From: a virus
DNA length: 34,194 bases
Reading direction: 5' to 3' (one strand)
IMG/VR virus record: IMGVR_UViG_3300027969_000259
Coordinates: 1 to 34,194 of that record
Part shown: positions 22,641-29,797 of the stretch, in pieces
Numbering within the stretch: the first letter of the stretch is position 1
Layout of the letters: each line of letters opens with the position of its first letter
Notes under the pieces: model-generated
Told to the model about the DNA's origin: nothing
The model's database searches: none
The model's input: the letters and a program-made list of their open reading frames with translations, nothing else
Position numbers and translations under genes: made by a program

Positions 22641-22674
22641 ACTCAATAACGAGTGAGATAGAAAAGGAAAGCAA
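22641..22674 (+). promoter_or_regulatory. 5'-terminal stem-loop and purine leader of the R2 transcript
   Basis: ACTC-AATAAC-GAGT starts at the predicted first base. It is followed by GAGATAGAAAAGGAAAGCAA and then ATG at 22678. The leader matches that of the minus-strand gene at 19700. A shorter copy, GTGAGATAGAA, precedes the ATG at 23052. Confidence 0.6.
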
Positions 22675-22677
22675 CAA

Positions 22678-23007
22678 ATGAAAAAGCAAACTCAAGACTT
22701 CCAAGCAATTTACAACCAAGCCCTTGCCGCAGGTCAACAAGCCGAGGCCGCCTACTTAGAAAATGTTGGTGAAGATAATTTTTGCGGGTTTGCATGGGTT
22801 GAGATACCAAACGGTAGAAGCCCATTTGTAAACTGGTGCAAAAAGAACGGTGTTGGAAGCAAGCATTGGCAAAAAGGCTGGCAGATTTGGAGATGCACCA
22901 ATAACATGACTCAATGCATGAATATCCTAGAGGTTGGGGCTAGTGCATTTGCAGGGGTTCTTAAAGAACACGGCATCGATGCTTGGTACAACTCAAGAGC
23001 AGATTAA
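22678..23007 (+). CDS. first gene of the rightward early operon, conserved hypothetical
   Basis: The protein has 109 residues. An N-terminal helix is followed by a compact domain with NFCGFAWVEIPNGRSPFVNW, a KHWQKGWQIW segment, and CMNILEVGASAFAGVLKEHG at the end. Four Cys and many aromatic residues are present. I do not recognise the family, though similar proteins seem frequent in freshwater phages. It has the strongest promoter and leader of the genome, implying abundant early synthesis. Confidence 0.7.
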   Translation: MKKQTQDFQAIYNQALAAGQQAEAAYLENVGEDNFCGFAWVEIPNGRSPFVNWCKKNGVGSKHWQKGWQIWRCTNNMTQCMNILEVGASAFAGVLKEHGIDAWYNSRAD

Positions 23008-23013
23008 TTAACC

Positions 23014-23035
23014 AGCCCCCACGGGGGCTACTTTT
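23014..23035 (+). terminator. hairpin after the first rightward gene, possible attenuator
   Basis: AGCCCC-CACG-GGGGCT (23014-23029) is followed by ACTTTT. The short T-run suggests partial termination or a protective 3' hairpin between the first gene and the rest of the operon. Confidence 0.6.
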
Positions 23036-23051
23036 AAAAAGTGAGATAGAA

Positions 23052-23318
23052 ATGGCAACTAAAAAAACCCCAGTTAAAAAAACCAAGCCTTTAACCAAGT
23101 TGCAATTAGCTGAACGCAAAATAAACAATATGGAGTGGGCTATTACCAGTGCATACAATAATTTTGATGAACTATTTGCTTTGTTATGCGTTTACCGCAA
23201 CTATATTGACCACGAGCATTTCAGCAAATACACCGCTAAAAACGCTTTAAATGGCATTTTTACCAACGCAATACATATACAAACTAGCTTGATGGATGAG
23301 GCTGGGCTGGAATATTAA
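23052..23318 (+). CDS. small early protein with basic N-terminus
   Basis: The protein has 88 residues from ATG 23052, chosen because the leader GTGAGATAGAA lies just before it. The first 20 residues are Lys/Thr/Pro-rich (ATKKTPVKKTKPLTK) and the rest is helical (INNMEWAITSAYNNFDELFA). It could bind nucleic acid through the basic tail. No family is recognised. TAATG joins it to the next gene. Confidence 0.68.
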   Translation: MATKKTPVKKTKPLTKLQLAERKINNMEWAITSAYNNFDELFALLCVYRNYIDHEHFSKYTAKNALNGIFTNAIHIQTSLMDEAGLEY

Positions 23319-23419
23319 TGATTGCAACCATCATGACCGTTTTTGCCATTGGCGTATTTATTGTCTTTGGCATGGCTATGGTGGTTGCGGCAATACTTTT
23401 ATATTGGATAAAAAAATGA
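23318..23419 (+). CDS. 33-residue single-pass membrane miniprotein
   Basis: MIATIMTVFAIGVFIVFGMA, then MVVAAILLYWIKK: one long membrane helix with a positive C-terminal end, so the tail probably faces the cytoplasm. The ATG overlaps the previous stop (TAATG) and its own stop overlaps the next start (ATGA). Tight coupling on both sides supports a real gene. Function is unknown. Confidence 0.62.
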   Translation: MIATIMTVFAIGVFIVFGMAMVVAAILLYWIKK

Positions 23420-23637
23420 CTACTTTTACTACTGAAGACAGAAAAATGGGTGCTGACCCTTTGATTATTGCTGATCAACTTGAGTTTGAAATTGACCATG
23501 TTTCATTAAACAGTCCTCACGATGCTGTTACTTTGGTGCAAGCCGCATACCTTTTGCGAATGCAACATGACGAAATTAACGCTTTACGCACACAACTGAT
23601 TGCCGCCTGCAATGAATTAATGGAAATTAAAAGATGA
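23416..23637 (+). CDS. small acidic helical early protein
   Basis: The protein has 73 residues from ATG 23416 (ATGA overlap with the miniprotein). Features are MTTFTTEDRKMGADP, a DQLEFEIDHVS segment and a C-terminal coiled helix (MQHDEINALRTQLIAACNEL). It resembles small phage proteins encoded beside replication genes. No function can be assigned. Confidence 0.65.
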   Translation: MTTFTTEDRKMGADPLIIADQLEFEIDHVSLNSPHDAVTLVQAAYLLRMQHDEINALRTQLIAACNELMEIKR

Positions 23638-24017
23638 ACTTTAATGATTTTTATGCCATTTATCCTCGAAAACAGGGGCGTAGGGCGGCTGAAAAGTCAT
23701 GGGACAGGCTTACTAGCCAAGAACAAACGGAAGCCTTAGAAGCCCTGCCTAACCACTTGGAATATTGGAAGCTAAAGCAGACGGAAAAGGACTACATTCC
23801 GCATCCAGCTACTTGGCTCAATCAAGGCCGCTGGGAAGATGAACTTGACATGGAAGTTAAAAAGATCAAGAAACCTGAAATGCCGTGGTACTCCAGCGAA
23901 GAACTTACCAAAGCCAAAGCCCAAGAAGTTGGATGCCCTGCTTATGCTGGTGAGGGCTGGCAACAATGGCGAGCACGGATCAGTCAACGGATCAAGCAGT
24001 TAGATGAACAACTTTAA
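23634..24017 (+). CDS. replication accessory protein (helicase-loader/DnaT-like C-terminal type)
   Basis: The protein has 127 residues. FNDFYAIYPRKQGRRAAEKS with a following W..L helix and YIPHPATWLNQGRWEDEL are the paired signatures of the C-terminal DNA- and helicase-contacting region of phage replication initiators. Here they stand alone without an N-terminal winged-helix domain. It may recruit the host replicative helicase to the origin; no polymerase or helicase is encoded, so the phage must borrow these. Confidence 0.72.
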   Translation: MNFNDFYAIYPRKQGRRAAEKSWDRLTSQEQTEALEALPNHLEYWKLKQTEKDYIPHPATWLNQGRWEDELDMEVKKIKKPEMPWYSSEELTKAKAQEVGCPAYAGEGWQQWRARISQRIKQLDEQL

Positions 24018-24162
24018 AGACAGAATTAATTATTTGGCCCAAAGTTACATAGCCATAGCCCAACGATACAGAAATTGGGACATGGTCAAGGAATTGATTG
24101 AACGCAATAAAGATACAGAAGAAGCGGTAAAAAAACGCATAAAGGAACTACTTAGAAAATGA
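24004..24162 (+). CDS. small helical early protein
   Basis: The protein has 52 residues: MNNFKDRINYLAQSYIAIAQ, RYRNWDMVKELIER, then a Lys/Arg-rich helix. It overlaps the previous gene by 14 nt and the next by ATGA. It looks like a helical hairpin and has no recognised family. The coupling supports expression. Confidence 0.62.
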   Translation: MNNFKDRINYLAQSYIAIAQRYRNWDMVKELIERNKDTEEAVKKRIKELLRK

Positions 24163-24488
24163 GTGAATACGATCCACACGAAGCAATCAATTACATTTTT
24201 ACCAACGCACCTGAATACGCTAAAGCTAAAGGTCAACTGGCCCAGCTTGAAGCGTACAAATCAAGTCTTAAAGCCATAATGATGAAAAAATCAAATGAGC
24301 AAAGTCTTGGCGGTCAAGAGCGTGAAGCGTACGCAAGTCAAGAATATCAAGATTTGTGCGGTGCAATAGGAACTGCTACGGAACAAGCAGAAGCACTTAA
24401 ATGGAAAATTACTGCGGCTACAATGCGGTTTGATGCGTGGCGTACAGAACAAGCAAGTAACCGTAATTTGGAGAAAATGACCCGATGA
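24159..24488 (+). CDS. conserved phage coiled-coil protein
   Basis: The protein has 109 residues, almost entirely helical. The GGQEREAYASQEYQDLCGAI segment (about 50-69) and EALKWKITAATMRFDAWRTE, ending QASNR, recur in a family of phage proteins next to recombination and Ref-like genes. The biochemical role is unknown. ATGA overlaps connect it on both sides. Confidence 0.7.
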   Translation: MSEYDPHEAINYIFTNAPEYAKAKGQLAQLEAYKSSLKAIMMKKSNEQSLGGQEREAYASQEYQDLCGAIGTATEQAEALKWKITAATMRFDAWRTEQASNRNLEKMTR

Positions 24489-24652
24489 TGACCCTTACAG
24501 AAGAATTTTTAATTCTTAAAACATTAATCCGTATGTACGATGAAGCGTTATCTAAGGGTGATCCTGTTATCTTGCTACAACTGAGCGTAGACATTGCTGA
24601 AAGTGCGGAAAAGCTAGAACAACTGTCTTGCGACCACGCCAATGGCCACTAA
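24485..24652 (+). CDS. small acidic helical protein
   Basis: The protein has 55 residues from ATG 24485 (a second ATG follows at 24488): MTLTEEFLILKTLIRMYDEA, then an SVDIAESAEKLEQL helix and a CDHANGH tail with one Cys and two His. It overlaps the upstream gene by 4 nt and the downstream nuclease gene by 11 nt. No function is assigned. Confidence 0.6.
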   Translation: MMTLTEEFLILKTLIRMYDEALSKGDPVILLQLSVDIAESAEKLEQLSCDHANGH

Positions 24653-24917
24653 AAGTGAGAAAGAAAAGTATCGTAAAACTGCTGAACTGGGATGCTCATT
24701 ATGTCGGCATCAAGGCAACGAGGGAACGCCAGCAGAACTACATCACATTAGACGAACTTCTAAACGAAGTAATGCCCCTGTTATCCCCCTTTGTCCGTAC
24801 CACCATCGAGGATCAAATACCAGTATTCACGGAATGGGCAGGAAAGCTTTTGAACGAGAATATTCCATTACGGAAGAGCAACTCTTGGTACAGACCGAGG
24901 CTTTATTAAATGAGTAG
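24642..24917 (+). CDS. Ref-like / HNH-type recombination nuclease
   Basis: The protein has 91 residues. Cys18-x2-Cys21 (CSLC), AELHHIRR (His34-His35), PLCPYHHRG (Cys51, His54-His55) and the SIHGMGRKAFEREY end match the Ref family of zinc-containing HNH nucleases. In P1, Ref needs RecA filaments to cut at displacement loops. Together with RusA, the exonuclease and the SSB it suggests an active recombination module. Confidence 0.83.
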   Translation: MATKSEKEKYRKTAELGCSLCRHQGNEGTPAELHHIRRTSKRSNAPVIPLCPYHHRGSNTSIHGMGRKAFEREYSITEEQLLVQTEALLNE

Positions 24918-25644
24918 AATTGTTTGCTGGTTTAGTTGCGGTGCGGCAAGTGCGGTAGCAACCAAACTAGCATTGGCTGAAAGCAAAGGCAAAGAAGTCA
25001 TTATTGCTTACACGGAGGTAATTGAAGAACACCCTGATAACAAACGCTTTTTAGCTGAATGCGAAGAGTGGTTTGGTCAAAAAATCCTTATTTTAGGTAA
25101 CGACTTTTACAACAGATCAATTTATCGGGTTTTTGAAAAAAATTACATAAGAACGCCAAAAGGTGCACCTTGCACAAGATCGCTGAAAAAGCAGATACGA
25201 GAGCGTTTTGAAAAGCCAAGCGACCGTCAAGTATTTGGGTACACCGCAGAAGAACAAGCACGCCTTGATCGCTTTATTGACGCCAATAACGATGTAAATA
25301 TTTGGACACCGCTTATTGATAAGGGTTTAGGTAAGGAAGATTGCTTGGCTATGCTTAAAAATGCCAATATTGAGCTTCCTGCCATGTATAAACTGGGTTA
25401 TCACAACAATAACTGTATTGGTTGCGTCAAAGGGGGTATGGGTTATTGGAATAAGATAAAAGTAGACTTTCCTGATCATTTTGATCGCATGGCAAAGCTG
25501 GAAAGATTTAAAAGCCAAACCATATTTAAAGACCGTTACCTTGACGAACTTAAACCCACAGACGGCAATTACCCCCAAGAACCTAATATAGAATGCAGTA
25601 TCTTTTGCCAAATAGCTGAACAAGATATAAATGCTGGTTCTTAA
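24910..25644 (+). CDS. PP-loop ATPase-like protein (PAPS reductase family-like)
   Basis: The protein has 244 residues. The PP-loop is CWFSCGAASAVATKLAL (residues 6-22), where SCGAAS stands in for the usual SGGxDS. GAPCTRSLKKQIR and the C-terminal NNCIGCVKGGMGYWNKIK place Cys residues where PAPS-reductase-like and DndC-like proteins have them. Phage members are usually annotated as PAPS reductases, but a nucleotide- or DNA-modifying role is equally possible. It overlaps the Ref-like gene by 8 nt and the RusA gene by 14 nt. Confidence 0.75.
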   Translation: MSRIVCWFSCGAASAVATKLALAESKGKEVIIAYTEVIEEHPDNKRFLAECEEWFGQKILILGNDFYNRSIYRVFEKNYIRTPKGAPCTRSLKKQIRERFEKPSDRQVFGYTAEEQARLDRFIDANNDVNIWTPLIDKGLGKEDCLAMLKNANIELPAMYKLGYHNNNCIGCVKGGMGYWNKIKVDFPDHFDRMAKLERFKSQTIFKDRYLDELKPTDGNYPQEPNIECSIFCQIAEQDINAGS

Positions 25645-26008
25645 CTTACCCCTGCCGCCAAGCGTAAACAGTTACCGCACCATATTTCGTGGACGCATGG
25701 GCATCAGTAAGGCTGGTCGTGAGTTCAAGGCACAGGTATCAGACTATGTGGTTGAGTATCGTGTTCCAAAGCTAGGTAAAGCTAGGCTTGAAATGAAAGT
25801 GGTCATATTTCCAAGAGACCGCAGGAAGCAAGATATTGATAATCGTATAAAAGCATTGTGGGACGCACTCGGTGATGCTGGTGTATTTGACGATGACGAG
25901 CAAATTGATGTTTTGATGATTGAGCGTGGTGAAATTAAAAAAGGTGGCGGTGTGCTTGTAATCATTGATATTCTTGATAAAATAGAAGAAAATGCACCCA
26001 TAACATAA
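25631..26008 (+). CDS. rusA: RusA-family Holliday junction resolvase
   Basis: The protein has 125 residues. LPLPPSVNSYRTIFRGR (start), the SKAGREFKAQV helix and QDIDNRIKALWDALGDAGVF followed by DDDEQI are the RusA core, including the Asp cluster that binds magnesium. It resolves branched DNA before packaging. It sits with the Ref-like and PP-loop genes in one overlapping block. Confidence 0.9.
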   Translation: MLVLNLPLPPSVNSYRTIFRGRMGISKAGREFKAQVSDYVVEYRVPKLGKARLEMKVVIFPRDRRKQDIDNRIKALWDALGDAGVFDDDEQIDVLMIERGEIKKGGGVLVIIDILDKIEENAPIT

Positions 26009-26016
26009 GGATTCGT

Positions 26017-26376
26017 ATGGAAAAGTCAATGGCGTTGTTTCTTGCTACTATGCTTCATTCAGGCACAAATGCCCATTTTTTTCATTGGGCTACTAAATCC
26101 TACGCAAAACACAAGGCTTTAGGTGGTTTCTATGAGCGAATTATTGAGCTTACTGACGAACTAGCCGAGGCTTACTTTGGGTGTTACGGTCAAATAACCG
26201 ATTTTCCTGCTACCTACCACCAGCCAAAAGAACCGCTGGCATACCTACAATCACTTCAACGGTTTGTAAAAGAAGCACGGGCAGACTTGCCAACCGATTC
26301 TGAAATTGTGCAATTGATTGACAATATCGCCCAAGAGATCGATACAACCATTTATTTACTTAAATTTAAGAGTTAA
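26017..26376 (+). CDS. DUF5856-like helical protein
   Basis: The protein has 119 residues. LHSGTNAHFFHWATKSYAKH and ALGGFYERIIELTDELAEAY form the first helices of a predicted four-helix bundle similar to Dps/ferritin-like folds. His/Glu are placed as possible metal ligands, but iron binding is not shown. SD AAGGA lies before the ATG. Members are widespread in phages and have no known function. Confidence 0.7.
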   Translation: MEKSMALFLATMLHSGTNAHFFHWATKSYAKHKALGGFYERIIELTDELAEAYFGCYGQITDFPATYHQPKEPLAYLQSLQRFVKEARADLPTDSEIVQLIDNIAQEIDTTIYLLKFKS

Positions 26377-26378
26377 TC

Positions 26379-26567
26379 ATGCCATTAGACAAATCAGGTA
26401 CAGAAGCATCGGTTGGTAAGAACATTAAAGCCGAAATGAAAGCTGGCAAAGGCAAAAAACAAGCCGTAGCCATTGCCCTCAATGTTGAGCGTGATAATGC
26501 CAAAGGTGACCGCAAAGCCAAGCTAGAAGAAGCTTATGGTCGTTTCTTGGGTGAGCGTAATGAGTGA
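26379..26567 (+). CDS. small basic phage protein (DUF6496-like)
   Basis: The protein has 62 residues. MPLDKSGTEASVGKNIKAEM and GKGKKQAVAIALNVERD are very typical of a short basic phage family of unknown function with a KNIKAE...GKPKKQAVAIA core. It may bind nucleic acid. It overlaps the next gene by 8 nt. Confidence 0.75.
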   Translation: MPLDKSGTEASVGKNIKAEMKAGKGKKQAVAIALNVERDNAKGDRKAKLEEAYGRFLGERNE

Positions 26568-26739
26568 CGGTTTGTACGCCAATATTCACAAAAAAAGGGC
26601 TAGGATAGCCGCTGGATCAGGTGAAAAGATGGCTAAAAAAGGCGATAAAGACCGCCCATCTGCTAAAGACTTTAAAGAATCGGCTAAGACTGCCAAACCA
26701 CGCAGAGAAATGATCTCTGATGCTATGAAGGATATGTAA
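26560..26739 (+). CDS. small basic conserved phage protein
   Basis: The protein has 59 residues from ATG 26560: MSDGLYANIHKKRARIAAGS, then a Lys-rich PSAKDFKESAKTAKP segment. An upstream in-frame start at 26536 would overlap the previous gene further and lacks the conserved start. This 'YANIHAKRxRIAxGSGExM' family is common in phages and of unknown function. TAATG links to the next gene. Confidence 0.75.
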   Translation: MSDGLYANIHKKRARIAAGSGEKMAKKGDKDRPSAKDFKESAKTAKPRREMISDAMKDM

Positions 26740-26906
26740 TGGTTAAGATGACCCCAATCACCCCTATGAGCCGTAAGTACAAAAAAGAAGATGCAATGCT
26801 ACGCCCTCATACTGAAACCACGCTAGAGAAGAACCAGCGTGAACGATTAGAGCGTAGAGCCGCTATTGCCAATAAACTTAAAGACTTGGATAAAGAAGTC
26901 AAATAA
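26739..26906 (+). CDS. small basic helical protein, last of the early operon
   Basis: The protein has 55 residues: MVKMTPITPMSRKYKKEDAM, then an EKNQRERLERRAAIANKLKD helix. It is strongly charged, with no family recognised. The ATG overlaps the previous stop. Promoter-like elements for the next transcription unit begin within its last codons. Confidence 0.62.
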   Translation: MVKMTPITPMSRKYKKEDAMLRPHTETTLEKNQRERLERRAAIANKLKDLDKEVK

Positions 26907-26915
26907 GTGTAGAAT
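26886..26915 (+). promoter_or_regulatory. promoter candidate for the methyltransferase-terminase unit
   Basis: TTGGAT (26886-26891), an 18-bp spacer and TAGAAT (26910-26915). The inverted repeat TTAAC-N10-GTTAA (26925-26944) lies between this and the ATG at 26947 and could be an operator or leader hairpin. It lacks the TGTTAAG motif of the early promoters. Confidence 0.45.
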
Positions 26916-26946
26916 TAAGCATCATTAACTAACTACTTGGTTAAAT

Positions 26947-28131
26947 ATGCAAATTAAAGAAGTCGCTGTAGATAAGCTAATCCCTTACGCCAAAAACAGC
27001 AGAACGCACAGCCCTGAACAGGTGGGGCAAATAGCCGCCAGCATTAAAGAGTTTGGCTTTAGAAACCCAATATTGGTTGACAACCTCACCTTGATTGCTG
27101 GGCACGGTCGCTTGCTTGCCGCCCAAAAGCTGGGGCTGGACAAAGTACCCACCATTGATTGCTCGGATATGACTGAAAGCCAAAAGAAGGCTTACATCAT
27201 TGCTGACAACAAACTGGCACTAAATGCTGGGTGGGATACGGCAATGCTAACCATTGAGATGAAAGAACTCCAAGAAGAAGGCTTTGATCTTGAATTGCTG
27301 GGATTTGACGATAAAGAGCTAAATGCCCTGTTAGAGCCTGAAGTAGTGCAAGGCTTGACAGATGAGGACGCTGTTCCTGAAACGCCAAAGGAAGCAACAA
27401 CTAAGTTAGGGGACGTTTACATTCTTGGTAAACACCGCTTAATGTGTGGGGACAGCACCAGCATCACGGACATGGAGAAGCTGGTTAACGGCCAACCTGT
27501 GGATATGTGCCTAACCGACCCTCCTTACAACGTTGCTTACGAAGGCGGCACAAAAGAAAAGCTGACCATTCAGAACGATTCGATGGAGGACAGCGAGTTT
27601 CGTCAATTCTTACGGGATGCCTTTGTTGCGGCAGACACCGTCATGAAAGCAGGAGCAGTCTTTTACATTTGGCACGCAGATTCAGAAGGGTACAACTTCA
27701 GGGGTGCTTGCCACGATACTGGCTGGAAGGTACGCCAATGTCTTATTTGGAAGAAGTCTAGCCTTGTAATGGGCAGGCAAGACTACCATTGGATTCACGA
27801 GCCATGCCTTTATGGATGGAAAGAGGGTGCAAGTCACCTTTGGTCAGCAGACCGCAAACAAACCACCATTTTGGAGTTCAACAAGCCTACAAGGAACGGT
27901 GAACACCCAACCATGAAACCTGTGGAGCTGTTTGAATACCAAATGCTTAACAACACAAAGGGTGGAGACATCGTTCTTGACAGCTTTGGCGGTTCAGGCA
28001 CAACCCTGATTGCGGCTGAAAAACACGGTAGATATGCCCGAATAATGGAGTTAGACCCCAAATATTGTGATGTGATCGTTAAGCGTTGGGAAGACTTCAC
28101 TGGCGAAAAAGCCGTTCTTTCGGAGTTATAA
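26947..28131 (+). CDS. ParB-like domain fused to beta-class DNA methyltransferase
   Basis: The protein has 394 residues. Residues 1-130 are a ParB N-terminal nuclease-like domain (AKNSRTHSPEQVGQIAASIK, GHGRLLAAQKLG). Residues 155-385 are an N6-adenine or N4-cytosine methyltransferase of the motif order IV then I: DPPY at 191-194, HPTMKP at 320-325, DSFGGSGTT ending at 353. Such fusions are common in phages and protect DNA or mark it for packaging. The target site is unknown. No restriction enzyme is encoded beside it. Confidence 0.9.
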   Translation: MQIKEVAVDKLIPYAKNSRTHSPEQVGQIAASIKEFGFRNPILVDNLTLIAGHGRLLAAQKLGLDKVPTIDCSDMTESQKKAYIIADNKLALNAGWDTAMLTIEMKELQEEGFDLELLGFDDKELNALLEPEVVQGLTDEDAVPETPKEATTKLGDVYILGKHRLMCGDSTSITDMEKLVNGQPVDMCLTDPPYNVAYEGGTKEKLTIQNDSMEDSEFRQFLRDAFVAADTVMKAGAVFYIWHADSEGYNFRGACHDTGWKVRQCLIWKKSSLVMGRQDYHWIHEPCLYGWKEGASHLWSADRKQTTILEFNKPTRNGEHPTMKPVELFEYQMLNNTKGGDIVLDSFGGSGTTLIAAEKHGRYARIMELDPKYCDVIVKRWEDFTGEKAVLSEL

Positions 28132-28132
28132 A

Positions 28133-28462
28133 ATGGCTCAAGGAAAAGCACACGTTCCAACCCAAGACAGCAAAGACCTTGTTAAAAGGCTTTCAGCACT
28201 GGGCGTTACCTACGAGGATATTGCCCTTAAACTCAAAATCAACGATGACACCCTCAAAAAGCACTACAAAGAGGAGCTTGATGACGGCAGGATTGACGCC
28301 AATGCCGCAATTGCAGGCACTTTGTTTCAACAAGCCAAGAAAGGCAACACTGCGGCCGCTATCTTTTGGCTAAAAACACGGGCACGCTGGAAAGAAACCC
28401 AAGTAAACGAGGTAACTGGTCAAGACGGTGGTGAAATCAGGTTAGCTTGGGCAGATGAGTAG
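28133..28462 (+). CDS. terminase small subunit (putative)
   Basis: The protein has 109 residues. An N-terminal helix-turn-helix (LVKRLSALGVTYEDIALKLK, then INDDTLKKHYKEEL) is followed by an oligomerisation-type helix (AAIAGTLFQQAKKGNTAAAIFW) and a tail. This order, placed directly before the large terminase and overlapping it by 8 nt, is typical of TerS, which selects phage DNA and stimulates TerL. Confidence 0.82.
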   Translation: MAQGKAHVPTQDSKDLVKRLSALGVTYEDIALKLKINDDTLKKHYKEELDDGRIDANAAIAGTLFQQAKKGNTAAAIFWLKTRARWKETQVNEVTGQDGGEIRLAWADE

Positions 28463-29795
28463 GCTTGTAAAGCTAAAATACCGCCCACGGAGCGTTTTTG
28501 AGGACTTCCACACCCGTAAGGAACGCTGGGCAATAATAGTGGCTCATAGGCGTGCAGGAAAGACCTGTGCTTGCATAAACGATTTGGTGGTACGTGCATC
28601 GCTTGAGGGCAAGAAAGACGCACGGTACGCCTACATAGCCCCGTACCACAGCCAAGCTAAGACCATTGCTTGGGATTACCTGCTTAGATACTCCGCACCC
28701 CTGCTAAAACGCTCAAATCAGTCAGAATTGTGGGTGGAGTTAATCAACGGGGCAAAGATCAGACTGTTTGGTGCTGATAATCCTGACAATCTTAGGGGTT
28801 TATACCTAGATGGCGTAATTCTTGACGAATATGCCGACATGAAGCCCTCTGTTTGGGGTGCTGTTTTGAGGCCGTTATTAGCAGACAGAATGGGGTGGGC
28901 CGTATTTATTGGGACGCCAAAGGGACACAACGCTTTTTACGATGTTTATACAGAAGCCCAAAAAAGCCCCAATTGGTTTGTGAAAACACTAAGGGCAGAC
29001 CAAACAAACCTGTTGCCTGAAGCCGAGCTGGAAGATGCACGTCAGTCAATGACCCCCGATCAATATGAGCAAGAATTCTTGTGTTCATTTGAGGCGGCAA
29101 TACTTGGGGCGTACTTTGGAAACGAGATGCGTCAGCTTACCGACTTGGAACGCATTACCACAGTGGACTACGATTCTATGTTTCCCTGTCACACAGCTTG
29201 GGATTTGGGGTACAACGATTCAACAGCAATTTGGTGGTTTCAGGTTGTTTACGGTGAAATCAGGGTGCTGGATTACCATCAGTCTGATGGCAAAGCGATA
29301 CCGTATTACACAGGATTGCTTTCTCAAAAGGAGGAGGAGTTTGGGTACAAATATGGCATTCATTACTTACCTCACGATGCAAGAGCAAAAACACTGGCAA
29401 GTGGCGGCAAGAGCATAATCGAACAAATATCTGCAAAAATTGACATAAAACATCTTAAAATCGTTCCAAACCTGTCATTACAAGACGGAATACAATCTGC
29501 TAGGCTTGCATTAACTCGAGCTTGGTTTGATAATAGATGTGAAGAAGGCATCGAATGTTTGCGGCAATATCAAAGGGAATACGATGAAGATAAGAAAGTA
29601 TTTAGAGACCGCCCAAAGCATGATTGGACATCGCATGGATCAGATGCGTTTCGCTATCTCAGCATTGTTTGGAAGGATGAGGACAGCCCTATCCTTAAAG
29701 ATTCAAGAATTAAAGGACTTCATGTCGGGCAAACGGATGTAACCCTGAATGAAATGTGGAAAGAAACCCCAAAAATAGTTAACCGCAGGATATAA
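28455..29795 (+). CDS. terL: terminase large subunit
   Basis: The protein has 446 residues. Walker A is AHRRAGKT (30-37), Walker B VILDE (121-125), and a coupling-type IGTPKGHNAF motif follows. The RNase-H-like nuclease begins at AWDLGYNDSTAIWW with its first catalytic Asp and continues to a C-terminal KHDWTSHGSDAFRYL segment. It is the ATP-driven packaging motor and cuts concatemers. The neighbouring P22-type portal and circular permutation fit headful packaging. Confidence 0.95.
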   Translation: MSRLVKLKYRPRSVFEDFHTRKERWAIIVAHRRAGKTCACINDLVVRASLEGKKDARYAYIAPYHSQAKTIAWDYLLRYSAPLLKRSNQSELWVELINGAKIRLFGADNPDNLRGLYLDGVILDEYADMKPSVWGAVLRPLLADRMGWAVFIGTPKGHNAFYDVYTEAQKSPNWFVKTLRADQTNLLPEAELEDARQSMTPDQYEQEFLCSFEAAILGAYFGNEMRQLTDLERITTVDYDSMFPCHTAWDLGYNDSTAIWWFQVVYGEIRVLDYHQSDGKAIPYYTGLLSQKEEEFGYKYGIHYLPHDARAKTLASGGKSIIEQISAKIDIKHLKIVPNLSLQDGIQSARLALTRAWFDNRCEEGIECLRQYQREYDEDKKVFRDRPKHDWTSHGSDAFRYLSIVWKDEDSPILKDSRIKGLHVGQTDVTLNEMWKETPKIVNRRI

Positions 29796-29797
29796 AG

